From assembly GCF_003003005.1 (NCBI RefSeq), contig NZ_PVTR01000004.1:124001-188000 (forward strand): DNA of 64,000 nt, given 5' to 3'. The notes under the pieces are model-generated. The model worked only from the letters and a program-made list of their open reading frames with translations. It did no database searches and was not told the origin of the DNA. This DNA is from Mongoliibacter ruber (lineage in GTDB: Bacteria > Bacteroidota > Bacteroidia > Cytophagales > Cyclobacteriaceae). The number at the start of each line of letters is the position of its first letter. Position 1 is the first letter of the stretch. The translations under genes and the position numbers were made by a program. This document shows positions 50,160 to 60,300 of the stretch, in pieces.

Positions 50160-52187
50160 ATGAATCCTTTATTAGAAATATTTTCAAGCCCTTTTGATAC
50201 CCCACCTTTTGACAAAATCAAGAACGAGCATTTCTTACCAGCTATCCAAGAATGCATCGATCTAGCGAGAAAGGATATTAATGAGATCAAAAAAGCAGCA
50301 ATCCCAACCTTTGAAAACACCATCGTCGCATTGGATAACGCAGGCGAAAGATTAAACGTGGTAAGTTCTGTTTTCTTCAACCTCAACAGTGCCGAAACCA
50401 ATGAAGAAATCCAAAAACTCGCTCAGGAAATCTCCCCACTTTTAACAGCTCATAGCAATGATGTTCTTTTGGACGAGCAACTTTTTTCCTTGATTGGGCA
50501 AGTATATGCACAAAGGGAAAACCTTGACTTGAATGCTGAACAAAAGACACTTTTAGATAAAACTTACAAGGCTTTTGTCAGAAATGGAGCCAACCTAAAT
50601 GATGACCAAAAAACCAAACTAAGGGAAATAGACAGAAATCTGTCGAAACTGAGTTTGAAATTTGGAGAGAATGTCCTTGCTGAGACAAATAAATATGAAT
50701 TGGTAATAGAGGATGAAGCCAAACTTGAAGGGCTACCGGACGCCATAAAAGAAGCTGCAGCACAGACAGCCGATGAAAAAGGCAAAAATGGAAAATGGGT
50801 TTTCACCCTCGCTTTCCCAAGCTATATCCCATTTATGACCTATGCCAAGGATAGAGAATTACGTAAAGAGCTTTTCATAGCCTACAACACGAAATCCTGC
50901 AAGGGCGATGAATTGGATAATAAAAACAACATCCATGAAATGCTGCGACTCAAAAATGAAAGGGCCAACCTTTTAGGTTATGATACCCATGCTGATTTTG
51001 TATTGGAAGAGCGCATGGCAAAAAGTTCTCAAAAGGTAATGGGCTTCTTAGAAGAATTACTGGACAAAGCAAAACCAAAGGCTATAGAAGATATCCAAGA
51101 ACTGACAGCTTTTGCAAATGAATTGGACGGTTTGGAGAAGCTTGAAAGGTGGGATTTCGGCTATTATTCAGAAAAACTTAAGAAAAAGAAATTTGCCGTT
51201 GATGACGAGTTGTTACGCCCATACTTTCAACTGGAAAAAGTAATAGATGGGGTTTTTCAATCTGCCGAAAAGCTCTTTGGAATCAAATTCGTAGAAAACA
51301 AGCAAATACCAAAATACCATCCTGAGGTAATCACTTATGAAGTTTTGGATAGTTCTGACAAACATGTTGCGGTGTTCTATGCAGACTTTTTTCCTAGAGC
51401 TGGAAAAAGAAACGGCGCCTGGATGACAAGCTATCGGGGGCAAAAGATAAAAAACGGCATTGAAGTCAGGCCCCATGTCTCTATAGTCTGTAACTTCACC
51501 AAGCCTACAAAAACCAAACCTTCCCTCCTTACTTTCAACGAGGTAACTACACTTTTCCATGAATTTGGACATGCCCTACATGGGATGCTGGCCAAAGGCA
51601 CTTATGAGTCATTGACAGGTACGAGCGTTTATTGGGATTTCGTAGAACTTCCGTCTCAGATTTTCGAAAATTGGTGCTATGAAAAGGAGTGTCTCGATTT
51701 GTTTGCGAAGCATTATGAAACAGGCGAAAAAATTCCAGAGGATTTGGTAATAAAACTTAAGAAAGCATCAAATTTCCAACAAGGATATCAAACAGTCCGT
51801 CAGATCAGTTTGGGTTTATTGGATATGGCTTTCCATGGAACAAACCCTGAAAAAATCAAAGATATTCCGGCTTTCGAAAATAAAATAATGGAAAGAACCA
51901 AGCTACTTCCTGATGTAGAAGGGACAATGATGAGTACATCCTTTTCACATATCTTCCAGGGTGGCTATGCTGCAGGATATTACAGCTATAAATGGGCAGA
52001 GGTTTTGGATGCAGATGCTTTTGAGTTGTTTTTGGAAAAAGGGGTTTTCGATACAGATACTGCCACTTCTTTCAAAGAGCATATACTTTCGGCAGGAGGC
52101 ACAGAAGACCCTACCATACTGTACAAAAGATTCAGAGGGAGGGAACCTCAACCCGAAGCCTTGCTCAAAAGGGCAGGACTGATATAA
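50160..52187 (+). CDS. M3-family oligopeptidase (oligopeptidase A / dipeptidyl carboxypeptidase type)
   Basis: A 675-residue cytosolic zinc peptidase of the thimet/neurolysin fold. The zinc site is HEFGH at residues 467-471, in LFHEFGHALHGML, with the third ligand E496 in WDFVELPSQ. Around it are the conserved RPHVSIVCNFTKPT segment and the C-terminal YAAGYYSYKWAEVLDADAFE block. The N-terminal 20 residues (MNPLLEIFSSPFDTPPFDKI) carry no signal. It would cut short oligopeptides inside the cell, finishing the breakdown started by exported peptidases. Monocistronic; a strong terminator follows. Confidence 0.96.
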   Translation: MNPLLEIFSSPFDTPPFDKIKNEHFLPAIQECIDLARKDINEIKKAAIPTFENTIVALDNAGERLNVVSSVFFNLNSAETNEEIQKLAQEISPLLTAHSNDVLLDEQLFSLIGQVYAQRENLDLNAEQKTLLDKTYKAFVRNGANLNDDQKTKLREIDRNLSKLSLKFGENVLAETNKYELVIEDEAKLEGLPDAIKEAAAQTADEKGKNGKWVFTLAFPSYIPFMTYAKDRELRKELFIAYNTKSCKGDELDNKNNIHEMLRLKNERANLLGYDTHADFVLEERMAKSSQKVMGFLEELLDKAKPKAIEDIQELTAFANELDGLEKLERWDFGYYSEKLKKKKFAVDDELLRPYFQLEKVIDGVFQSAEKLFGIKFVENKQIPKYHPEVITYEVLDSSDKHVAVFYADFFPRAGKRNGAWMTSYRGQKIKNGIEVRPHVSIVCNFTKPTKTKPSLLTFNEVTTLFHEFGHALHGMLAKGTYESLTGTSVYWDFVELPSQIFENWCYEKECLDLFAKHYETGEKIPEDLVIKLKKASNFQQGYQTVRQISLGLLDMAFHGTNPEKIKDIPAFENKIMERTKLLPDVEGTMMSTSFSHIFQGGYAAGYYSYKWAEVLDADAFELFLEKGVFDTDTATSFKEHILSAGGTEDPTILYKRFRGREPQPEALLKRAGLI

Positions 52188-52191
52188 ATTC

Positions 52192-52225
52192 AAAAAAGCC
52201 TCTGATGAATTTCAGAGGCTTTTTT
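52192..52225. terminator. Terminator after the M3 gene, usable on both strands
   Basis: AAAAAAGCCTCTGA (52192-52205) and TCAGAGGCTTTTTT (52212-52225) form a perfect 14-bp stem with a 6-base loop and A/T ends on both sides. It serves the M3 gene and possibly the converging M20 gene. Confidence 0.92.
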
Positions 52226-52298
52226 GAATTTAAACATAATGTTTTGACGCTAAATTGAGGGTTATGGTAACTTCTCTATTTGATGCGATTCTGTGATA

Positions 52299-52335
52299 AA
52301 TATCAATTAAAGTCAAATAGTACCTAATTGATATT
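52299..52335. repeat. Second inverted repeat between convergent genes
   Basis: AATATCAATTA (52299-52309) and TAATTGATATT (52325-52335) are perfectly complementary over 11 bp with a 15-base loop, but no T-run follows on either strand. It lies in the 197-base gap between the M3 and M20 genes. Role unknown. Confidence 0.45.
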
Positions 52336-52384
52336 CAAAATGGGTCTTTAATTTAATGTTCTCAAGCAATAATGAAACACCTTA

Positions 52385-53833
52385 TTATTTCACTTTATTC
52401 TGAGCTTTTCTGAAATCCAAAGGCGGTGCAATATCTCCTATCAAAGGCTCATAAACATAACCATCTAACCTCTCATCAAACTCTTTTTTAGCTTCTTTGA
52501 TCAACAATGGATTGAGGATTAGGTCCTTTCCTGTAAGCGCCATTGTTTTGGCAGCTACCATCATCCCCTTGTATCCTATACTCATGCCGTCTGCTGCAGT
52601 AGCTTGCCAAGAATGTGCAGCTGTACCAGGTACCCATGTAGCGGTTCCTAAGCCAACAGTGGGCGTTACATAGCTGACATCACCCACGTCAGTAGAAGCT
52701 GGGAAATGCGTCAATTTATAAGGCTGAACCTCTTTTGCAACTGTAAGCGAGGGAACTTTTGACATGTTGAGCGTTTCCTGAATTTTCTTGGCAAACTCAA
52801 TTTCTTCATCATCATACTCTACACCACCAACGGCAGAAAGGTTTTTGTGCATGGTCTTGGCGAGGGTTTCGTTGGGAAGGAGACCATAAATACCAGAAAC
52901 CAATTCCACTTCTACAGCTGTGCCTGTTCCCATAGCGGCGCCTTCGGAAGCTTTGATTACCCTCTGCCAGATATCCTTCACTTCTTTGACATCAGGGTGC
53001 CTCACCATGTACTCTACTACAGCATAATCCGGCACTACATTGGCTGCCAAACCTCCATTGGTAATCACATAATGGATACGGCTTTCTTGATCCACATGCT
53101 CCCTCATCATATTGACCATCATGTTCATTGCCTCCACACCATCTAAGGCAGACCTTCCACGTTCTGGAGAGCCAGCGGCATGCGCTGATTGACCTCTGAA
53201 TTTGAAATACCCTTGCATTACTGCAGTACAGGTAGATGCATTGGCGGCATTTCTATCAGATGGATGCCAGTTGATCACAGCATCTACACCTTCAAAGAGA
53301 CCTTCTCTAACCATAAAGGCTTTTCCAGCTCCTCCTTCTTCGGCAGGAGTACCAAATATTTTGATTGTTGCCTTTATGTTGTTTTCATCAATCCATTCCT
53401 TCAATGCTGCACCTGAAGCGACCACAGCAGTTCCAAAAAGGTTATGACCACAACCATGACCATTCCCTCCTTCTACCAATTCCATCCTAAAAGGAACGGC
53501 ATCCTGAGAAAGGCCAGGTAAAGCATCGTACTCTGCCAAAAATCCGATTACAGGACCTCCTCTATCGTAAGTAGCGACAAATGAAGTAGGCAAGCCAGCT
53601 ACTCCGGTCTCCACCTCAAATCCAGCAGATTTCAATTCATCTATTAAAATTTGGGATGAGGTAAACTCCAAATAACCAAGTTCGGGATTCTCCCATATTT
53701 CACGTGCTATCTTGTTATACCTTTCGGTATTTGAATCCAATTGACGGACAATGAAGGACTCATGATTGGGTTCTTGCGCATAGCTTAGGAAGCACATTCC
53801 AAAAGCTAGGAAGAAAAGAAATGATTTTTTCAT
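52385..53833 (-). CDS. Secreted M20-family amidohydrolase (AbgB-like)
   Basis: A 482-residue exported metallo-amidohydrolase of the M20 (AbgB/IAA-amino-acid hydrolase) group. The signal peptide ends near LSYAQ (residue 20). Zinc/cobalt ligand blocks: GNGHGCGHNLFG, GTPAEEGGAGK, INWHPSDRN and the late STDVGDVSY. The insertion FKFRGQSAHAAGSPERGRSA is the dimerisation domain start. The family hydrolyses N-acyl amino acids or p-aminobenzoyl-glutamate; the secreted form suggests periplasmic N-acyl amino acid or peptide cleavage. Single gene on the minus strand. Confidence 0.93.
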   Translation of the reverse strand: MKKSFLFFLAFGMCFLSYAQEPNHESFIVRQLDSNTERYNKIAREIWENPELGYLEFTSSQILIDELKSAGFEVETGVAGLPTSFVATYDRGGPVIGFLAEYDALPGLSQDAVPFRMELVEGGNGHGCGHNLFGTAVVASGAALKEWIDENNIKATIKIFGTPAEEGGAGKAFMVREGLFEGVDAVINWHPSDRNAANASTCTAVMQGYFKFRGQSAHAAGSPERGRSALDGVEAMNMMVNMMREHVDQESRIHYVITNGGLAANVVPDYAVVEYMVRHPDVKEVKDIWQRVIKASEGAAMGTGTAVEVELVSGIYGLLPNETLAKTMHKNLSAVGGVEYDDEEIEFAKKIQETLNMSKVPSLTVAKEVQPYKLTHFPASTDVGDVSYVTPTVGLGTATWVPGTAAHSWQATAADGMSIGYKGMMVAAKTMALTGKDLILNPLLIKEAKKEFDERLDGYVYEPLIGDIAPPLDFRKAQNKVK

Positions 53834-54210
53834 AAAGTGATTGGCGAATAGTTTGTATAAAATATGCTCCTAAAAATAAGCTTTGCTTATTTTAAATAAA
53901 AGTAGAATTATAATAACCATTGCCGATAAAAGAAAAAAGGATATGTTTTTACATATCCCTTTTTAAATCCTTAATCCATTTGAAAAGCATTAGCTGTTAT
54001 TAACAACATGTGCACTCTCTTGGGATCCATGTCAGATCACAATGAGGAACCCAACAAGGATCAACCAAACCACTGACGATACTGCCAGTAAAAGCCGGAA
54101 TTTTTTGTCCTCGTTCATAGCTGTTTTTTTGATGAATATACAAACTATTCTGTTTGAATTCAATTTATCCACTTAATATTTTGCTATTCGACAGCTTCCC
54201 AAAGAAGAAT
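53834..54210. other. 377-base region between M20 and CDF genes, containing a mini-gene
   Basis: Contains two hairpins: AAAATAAGC (53873-53881)/GCTTATTTT (53885-53893), and an 8-bp terminator-like stem with A- and T-runs near 53933-53963, which could end the mini-gene transcript. A 28-codon frame on the minus strand (54032-54118) encodes a single-helix membrane peptide. No other coding signal is seen. Confidence 0.5.
54032..54118 (-). CDS. Candidate 28-residue single-helix membrane peptide
   Basis: ATG at 54118 (minus strand) opens a frame of 28 codons ending in TGA (54034-54032). The product starts MNEDKKFRLLLAVSSVVW and ends LILVGFLIVI: a charged N-terminus and about 20 consecutive hydrophobic residues, a classic single-pass small membrane protein. 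It is followed downstream by a hairpin at about 53933-53963 with a T-run on the minus side. No family is recognised. Evidence is composition only, so it may be a chance frame; but such peptides are routinely missed by gene callers. Confidence 0.4.
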   Translation of the reverse strand: MNEDKKFRLLLAVSSVVWLILVGFLIVI

Positions 54211-55203
54211 TTACTCAATCAACTCATGGTAATGTTTTTGATTCTTGGACATATTTATCGCAGTCCATTCAATCTTCTTGTTGACCGGGTATTTTCTAAC
54301 CCCACAATTACTGATTTGACAATAATGGCAGCACTTTTCCGGGATACAAGGATCAGAGTGAACGAAGACTTCCATTACTCCAGGCCAGTTGTCTTCAAGC
54401 ACGGATTCAAGTTTCTCCACTTCGTCGTGTGCTTCCTGCAAATTGAGGTAATAAGGTAAAGTAAGGTGAAGGTCAATATGCCTGTCTCCACCATACTGTT
54501 GGACACGCATATTGTGAATATCTATCCAATTGGCCCTTCTGTTTTCGTTGATCAATTGTACTGTAGAGGTTACAGCAACTGGATCTGCTTCATCCATCAA
54601 ACCTGCCACAGACCTTCTAACCAATCCATATCCTGAAAAAATAATGTAGAACGAGAAGAAAATAGCGATAATAGAATCAAGGAATTCATAATCGGTCATA
54701 TAAATCACTCCTACTCCCAAAACCAAAAGTAAGCTTGTCATGGTATCGGTGAGTAAATGCTTCCCACTTGCTTCTAAAGTCAAACTGTTAAGTTGCTTGC
54801 CTTTTTTCTGTAAAATCATTCCAAAAATACCATTCACAAGACCTGAAAAAGTAACCAAGAGTATTCCTTCGAAGAGATTTTCCAGGTCATTTGGAAAGAA
54901 GAAATTATAAATGGCCTGATAAATGATAAATAATCCAGCAAGGATGATTAATGTACCTTCCACACCTGCACTGAAAAACTCTATCTTTCCATGCCCGTAT
55001 GGATGGTTATCATCTCTTGGCCTTGAACTGAGGTAAATGCTGAATGAAGCAAAAGCAGCAGCAACTACATTGACTATACTCTCTAAGGCATCTGTCAATA
55101 TAGCCGTAGAATTGGTAATGTAATAAGAGTAAAATTTAACAACCAGTAATACTAAACTGATGATAAATGCAAGTCTAATCCAATGCGCTTTTTCCTTTTC
55201 CAC
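54211..55203 (-). CDS. Cation diffusion facilitator (CDF) metal exporter with Cys-rich tail
   Basis: A 330-residue CDF transporter with about six helices. Site A is visible in TM2 (STAILTDALESIVN, D38 with N42-region) and TM5 (GKHLLTDTMTSLLL, H149 and D153), the usual Zn2+ or Fe2+/Mn2+-coordinating positions. The HPYGHGKIEFF loop between TM2 and TM3 is also a family mark. The C-terminal cytosolic domain ends with VHSDPCIPEKCCHYCQISNC, containing five cysteines (C286, C291, C292, C295, C300), an extra metal-binding or redox cluster not found in classical CzcD/ZitB. It would export divalent metal, driven by protons. Confidence 0.93.
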   Translation of the reverse strand: MEKEKAHWIRLAFIISLVLLVVKFYSYYITNSTAILTDALESIVNVVAAAFASFSIYLSSRPRDDNHPYGHGKIEFFSAGVEGTLIILAGLFIIYQAIYNFFFPNDLENLFEGILLVTFSGLVNGIFGMILQKKGKQLNSLTLEASGKHLLTDTMTSLLLVLGVGVIYMTDYEFLDSIIAIFFSFYIIFSGYGLVRRSVAGLMDEADPVAVTSTVQLINENRRANWIDIHNMRVQQYGGDRHIDLHLTLPYYLNLQEAHDEVEKLESVLEDNWPGVMEVFVHSDPCIPEKCCHYCQISNCGVRKYPVNKKIEWTAINMSKNQKHYHELIE

Positions 55204-55340
55204 AATTCTTCTTTAAGGTTCAAAAATAGAATTTATTTAATAGAAAGTTTTTTGAAAACAGATTATTTAAAATTCTATCCTATAACTTGAATGATCATAA
55301 TTTAAATCAATTTTCTCATAATCGGCTAACTTTTAACGAC

Positions 55341-56420
55341 ATGGAACAGCAAGACATACGTTTACCCAAATATTTGAAAATCCTGGCAATACTCTTACTC
55401 ATCATTGCTATAGTATTCATCATGATTATAGGTCGAAACCTGCTGATTCCATTATTGCTGGCAGGATACATCTCTGCCTTGTTGACTCCTATCAGTGATT
55501 GGTTGGAAAGTAAAAAGTTTCCCAGAACTTTAAGTTCCATTATTGCATTGCTGACCGGTCTAATAAGTATTCTAGGTATCTTGACTTTTATCGGCCTTCA
55601 GGTAGCAAGCTTTACAAGGGATTTAGACAATGTTGGAGACAAGCTCAATACATATTTGGAAGATATCGATGGCTATATTTCAGATAAATTCAGTATTGAA
55701 ACCGGTCTAAAGAATGGAATAGACAATGAATCCATCATCGAATTATTGGAAACCAATTCAGGCAGTGTAGCTGATGTCATTTTTAGCACATTGGGTTCTT
55801 TGACCTCTTTTCTACTTTTAACCGTATTCATTTTCTTTTTCCTTTTGTTTAGGTCACACCTTACTCAATTTGTGGCCATGATTTTCCACAGACATGACCC
55901 CGAAAATGTCAAAGCTGAGATTCGTGAATTAAAAAAAGTGGTTCAAAAATATATTATAGGTGTATTTAAAGTAATGGCCATTTTAGCTGTGGTAAACACA
56001 GCCGTCTTATTTGGATTAGGTATCAAACATGCTGTGTTTTTCGGGGTTTTTGCCGGAATTTTAAATATTATCCCATTCCTTGGACCATTCTTAGGGGCTA
56101 TTTTACCAACGATTTTTGCTTTTCTGACAAAAGACAGTCTTTGGTATCCCTTTGGAGTAGTTATTTCTTTCCAGATCATACAGATTATTGAAAGTAATTT
56201 TCTGACTCCGAAAATTGTCGGAAGTAACGTCAATCTAAATGCATTTATCACTTTCTTGGGATTGATGGTGGGTTCTGCCATATGGGGGATAGCTGGTATG
56301 ATTGTCATAATTCCTACCTTAGCATTATTAAGAGAAATTTTCACTTTGGATGAATCAACAAAGGCCTTTGCGTTGTTGTTTGGAGAAGAAGAAAGAGACA
56401 AAGACAAAAAGAAAACATGA
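55341..56420 (+). CDS. AI-2E family transporter (PerM-like)
   Basis: A 359-residue permease from ATG 55341 (MEQQDIRLPKYLK); the upstream TTG 55287 would add 18 polar residues and is less likely. About eight hydrophobic segments: ILAILLLIIAIVFIMIIG, LLIPLLLAGYISALLTPISD, SIIALLTGLISILGIL, a long soluble helical loop (about 90-150), then VIFSTLGSLTSFLLLTVFIF and the C-terminal IPFLGPFLGAILPTIFAFL block with GSNVNLNAFITFLGL. The AI-2E/PerM family includes autoinducer exporters and Na+/H+ antiporters; the substrate is not predictable. Its stop overlaps the start of the TPR lipoprotein gene by four bases (ATGA). Confidence 0.92.
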   Translation: MEQQDIRLPKYLKILAILLLIIAIVFIMIIGRNLLIPLLLAGYISALLTPISDWLESKKFPRTLSSIIALLTGLISILGILTFIGLQVASFTRDLDNVGDKLNTYLEDIDGYISDKFSIETGLKNGIDNESIIELLETNSGSVADVIFSTLGSLTSFLLLTVFIFFFLLFRSHLTQFVAMIFHRHDPENVKAEIRELKKVVQKYIIGVFKVMAILAVVNTAVLFGLGIKHAVFFGVFAGILNIIPFLGPFLGAILPTIFAFLTKDSLWYPFGVVISFQIIQIIESNFLTPKIVGSNVNLNAFITFLGLMVGSAIWGIAGMIVIIPTLALLREIFTLDESTKAFALLFGEEERDKDKKKT

Positions 56421-57355
56421 AGTCACCCATACTTTCAATAGTATTATTACTTATGAGCTTATTACTCCTTTCATCCTGCGATAATGATGGGGATAAAAAA
56501 GGAAGATTTCTACTTAAGGGAAATGAAAAACTGAAAGAAAATGACACCAAGTCCGCCTTAGAATTCTACACAGAAGCGCTCAAGATTGACCCTGATTACA
56601 AAGATGCCCGGTATAATCGTGGAATTGTATATCAGCGACTCTTTAGGTTGGATGATGCCATCAATGACTACACCCATATCATCAACAAATCTCCCAATGA
56701 CAGCCTGACCTTGTTCCAAAGGGGCTTATCTTATCTGGATAATGGAGAATTTTATAAATCCTTAGGAGATGCAGAGAAACTAACTGAGGAATTTCCTCTC
56801 AATTGGCAAGGTCATTTCCTTCATGGACTTGTACTGGATCAGTTCAAAAATCATGATGAGGCATTATCAGCTTTTGAAAGGGGACTCGTACTTGAGCCTT
56901 CCAATCCAGATCTCCTGGTCAATAAAGCTACAATTTTGTTTTATGCTAAAATGTATGATGAGGCTACGGAGATTTTAGAAAAAGCTGAAACCTTGAACCC
57001 TTCAGAAGCAAACATTTTCAACTTGCGTTCCATGATAGCATTTGAAAAAGAAAACTATCAAGAAGCATTGGACTGGGTAGAAAAAGCCATCCAAATTAAT
57101 CCAAGACAGGCCTATTATTACAATAACAGGGGTTTGTATAAGCTTTACAAAGAAAATCTGGATGAAGGATTAGAAGATATCAATTACAGCCTCAAACAAA
57201 ATCCTAAAAACTTATTTGCACTTAGAAATAAGGGAATCTACTATGTAATGAAATCGGAAAGAGAACTTGCATTGCGCTACCTTAAAGAGGTTGCAGAAAA
57301 AGATCCTGAAATGGAATTGGTTGAAATTTACTTACAAAAAGCTCAAGCGCTCTGA
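56417..57355 (+). CDS. TPR lipoprotein
   Basis: A 312-residue lipoprotein with a signal MKSPILSIVLLLMSLLLLSSC; lipobox LSSC with the modified cysteine at residue 21. After it come about seven tetratricopeptide repeats: ALEFYTEALKIDPDYKDARY, DAINDYTHIINKSPNDSLTL, DNGEFYKSLGDAEKLTEEFP, DEALSAFERGLVLEPSNPDL, DEATEILEKAETLNPSEANI, EALDWVEKAIQINPRQAYYY and EGLEDINYSLKQNPKNLFAL. Such lipoproteins are scaffolds in the periplasm or outer membrane. Coupled to the AI-2E-type gene. Its last 13 bases overlap the end of the converging histidine kinase gene. Confidence 0.92.
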   Translation: MKSPILSIVLLLMSLLLLSSCDNDGDKKGRFLLKGNEKLKENDTKSALEFYTEALKIDPDYKDARYNRGIVYQRLFRLDDAINDYTHIINKSPNDSLTLFQRGLSYLDNGEFYKSLGDAEKLTEEFPLNWQGHFLHGLVLDQFKNHDEALSAFERGLVLEPSNPDLLVNKATILFYAKMYDEATEILEKAETLNPSEANIFNLRSMIAFEKENYQEALDWVEKAIQINPRQAYYYNNRGLYKLYKENLDEGLEDINYSLKQNPKNLFALRNKGIYYVMKSERELALRYLKEVAEKDPEMELVEIYLQKAQAL

Positions 57356-60300
57356 TTGACAATATTAAGAACCTCTTTGATCTTCTTCAACAGCTCAGCT
57401 GCATCTATAGGCTTGGCGACATATCCTGCAAAACCCGTTTGTTCGATTTTGTCCATTACCTCGACTTTGTCCGCAGCCGATAAAGCCAAAATTGGTACTG
57501 TTGAAAATTCCCTGATTTTCTCTGTAGCCTCAAATCCATTCATTACAGGCATTTGAATATCCATCAAAACACAGTTGAATTCCCCTTGCTCCATGGCTTC
57601 TACTGCCAGCTTTCCATTATTGACCCTTTCGTACTGGATTCCCCATTTTTTAATGATTTTACCCAGTACCAAAGCATTGACATCGTTGTCTTCTACCATC
57701 AAAAGCCGTACTTCAGAAAGTGCTGATGGACCTTTTTTTGTCGGTTTACCTTCACCCCAACCACCTTGGGAAGATTCAGGCACATTGAGTTCCCCATTTG
57801 AAGCGATAGATATTTCTGAGGAGGAAATATTATCTATTTCAGAATGCTGTACATATACTTTTTCAAAATCAATTTCAAAAAAGAAAGACGAACCTACATT
57901 TGGCTCAGAATGTAAATCAATCTTACTGTTCATTAAATCCAACAATTTCTTTGTAATGGAGAGTCCCAATCCGGTACCTCCATATTTTTTACTGAAGGAA
58001 TGTTGGATTTGATCAAATTCGTTGAATATTCTGTCCTTATGTTCTTTTGCTATTCCAATTCCATTGTCACTCACTTCAAAATACACCCTTACCTTTGAAT
58101 CAGTCTGTGACTTGAGTTCAATGATGACGTCTACGTTTCCGTTTTTGGTAAACTTCAAAGCATTTGAAATCAAGTTGTTCAAAACCTGCGCTATCCTTAC
58201 TTTATCTCCTTTTACCTCCAAATCAAGATTATTCTTAAACTTTAACTGGAGCTGATTGCCGCTATCTTTAGCATGAAATTGAAGCCCTTCTATCACCCTT
58301 TTGACGACTGTCTCCAGGTTCATTGGGCTTTTTTCCAAAGTCAGCTTACCCGCTTCTATTTTTTGGAAATCCAACAAGTCATTGATCATCGTGATCAGAT
58401 TTTCCACCGCAAAATTAATGGTATTAAAAGCTGACTTTTGAACTGGAGTATGTTCATCCTGTAACAAAGAGTATAAAGATCCCGAAATGGCATTCAAAGG
58501 AGTCCTTAATTCATGACTGATGATGGAAAGAAATTCAGACTTGACCTGACTTGCTTTCATAGCCTCTTCTCTAGCATCATGAAGCCTATCCTCAAACATT
58601 TTCTGGTCGGTGATATCAGTCAGGTATCCATACCATACGACATCTCCATTTTCAAGCAACTCGGGTTTAGCTGCACCTTGTACCCATTTAAAGTCAGAGG
58701 TACCAGGTTCTTGAATCCTGAATTTGCAAGTCCAAGGGCTCAATTTTCTGGCAGATGAAACAGTCGAAGTCAATACTTTGGCAATATCCTCTGGGTGCAC
58801 TTTTGAAATGGCTTTTCCAACATCATTGAATTCAGCAAACTCTGTCTCACCCAGATCCAAAAGATTTTTGATCCCTGGGCTTAGGTAAGAAAATTTCATC
58901 TCTCCCTCTTTGTCCAACACAAATTGATAAAGTGCTCCTGGAATATGCTCTGTGAGATGGTGTAGGAAATCGCTAGGTCCTGCGGATGTCTTAACGGGAG
59001 CCTCTCTATCTGAAATATCTCTAAAAATGGAAACCACTAAAGTTCTTCCCTGAATCTGGATAAACTTCGCATTTACCTCTGACAACATTTCTTTCCCCGC
59101 AGAATTGATCACAGCACTTTGGTATACTTTGCTACCTGAGGAAGTCAACTGCTCTACATGGGAATCCCATATTTCTTTTTCAGCTAAAATCGGTTCAAAA
59201 CCTGAAATTTTATCAGGGAAACCAATCTGATCATCTGGAGCAAACTTAGTTCTGGCAGCCTGATTGGAATAGATGATTTTCCCAGAAAGATCGGTGATGA
59301 CCATCGGGTCAGGGCTTAAATAGAACAGCTCACGGTATACATCGAGCTGGTTATGTTCTTCGAATGTCGCAGTTATATCCTGTACAGTTCCAAAAACCCT
59401 TGTCTCCCTATTATTTTCTTGCTTGGTCTGCCCGATTAATTTGACCCATTTTGAGCGTGCACCCTCTACCGGTACCTCAAGAGTCAGCTCAATACCTTTT
59501 CCAGTGACCATCATTTCGGATAAGGAATCTTTCAAAAGCTGTCTGTCAGAATCTTGAAAAATTTGAATGGTTTCTTCTAAAGTCAAGACTCCTTCAGTCT
59601 TAACTTCCAAGAGTTGTTTCAATGAATCCGTTAAAGCAACAGTATTTGCCTGAGTCGAAATTTCAAAAAACCCTAAATTGGTAACCCCCTCGCACAAGGC
59701 GTAAAATTCGTTCAAATTTTCTTTTTCAAGGAGTTCAGTTTTAAGCGCTGTCACATCTCTGGCCATAGCATAGAACTTCCCAACTATAAAATGAACATGA
59801 AATTCAAACCATCTGTACTCTCCTCCTTTTGAAAGCAGCCTAGCCACAAACTGACTGTTTTTTCTCTCTTGCCGGATATCAAAAGTAAGTGCCCTCACAT
59901 GTTCGATATCATCAGGATGAAAATAACTACAAAGTTCTATATTGACAATTTCCTCGGGAGAATAGCCCAGCATCGGTTTGATCGAATTACTGACCCATGT
60001 AAGATAAGTTTCCTGACCTATTCCAATCAGGTCTACTGTATTCCTAAAAAAGTATTGTGAGTCTTTTTTTGTAGGCAAGCCCTGCCCTCTCATTTCTTTA
60101 CCCTTGTAAAACAAAAAGTAATTGGAAGCATTTTCCTGTGGAAGCTCAAGAAAAAAGGTGTATTCCACACCCATAAAATTAAGGATCATCTCCTCATTAA
60201 AAATGTAAGAATTGATATCCAAACCTAAACCAACCAAACTCTTTTCTTCTAAAAACTGTCCTATCAAACTTTCAAAAGCCTGATTGCTATAAAAAATATT

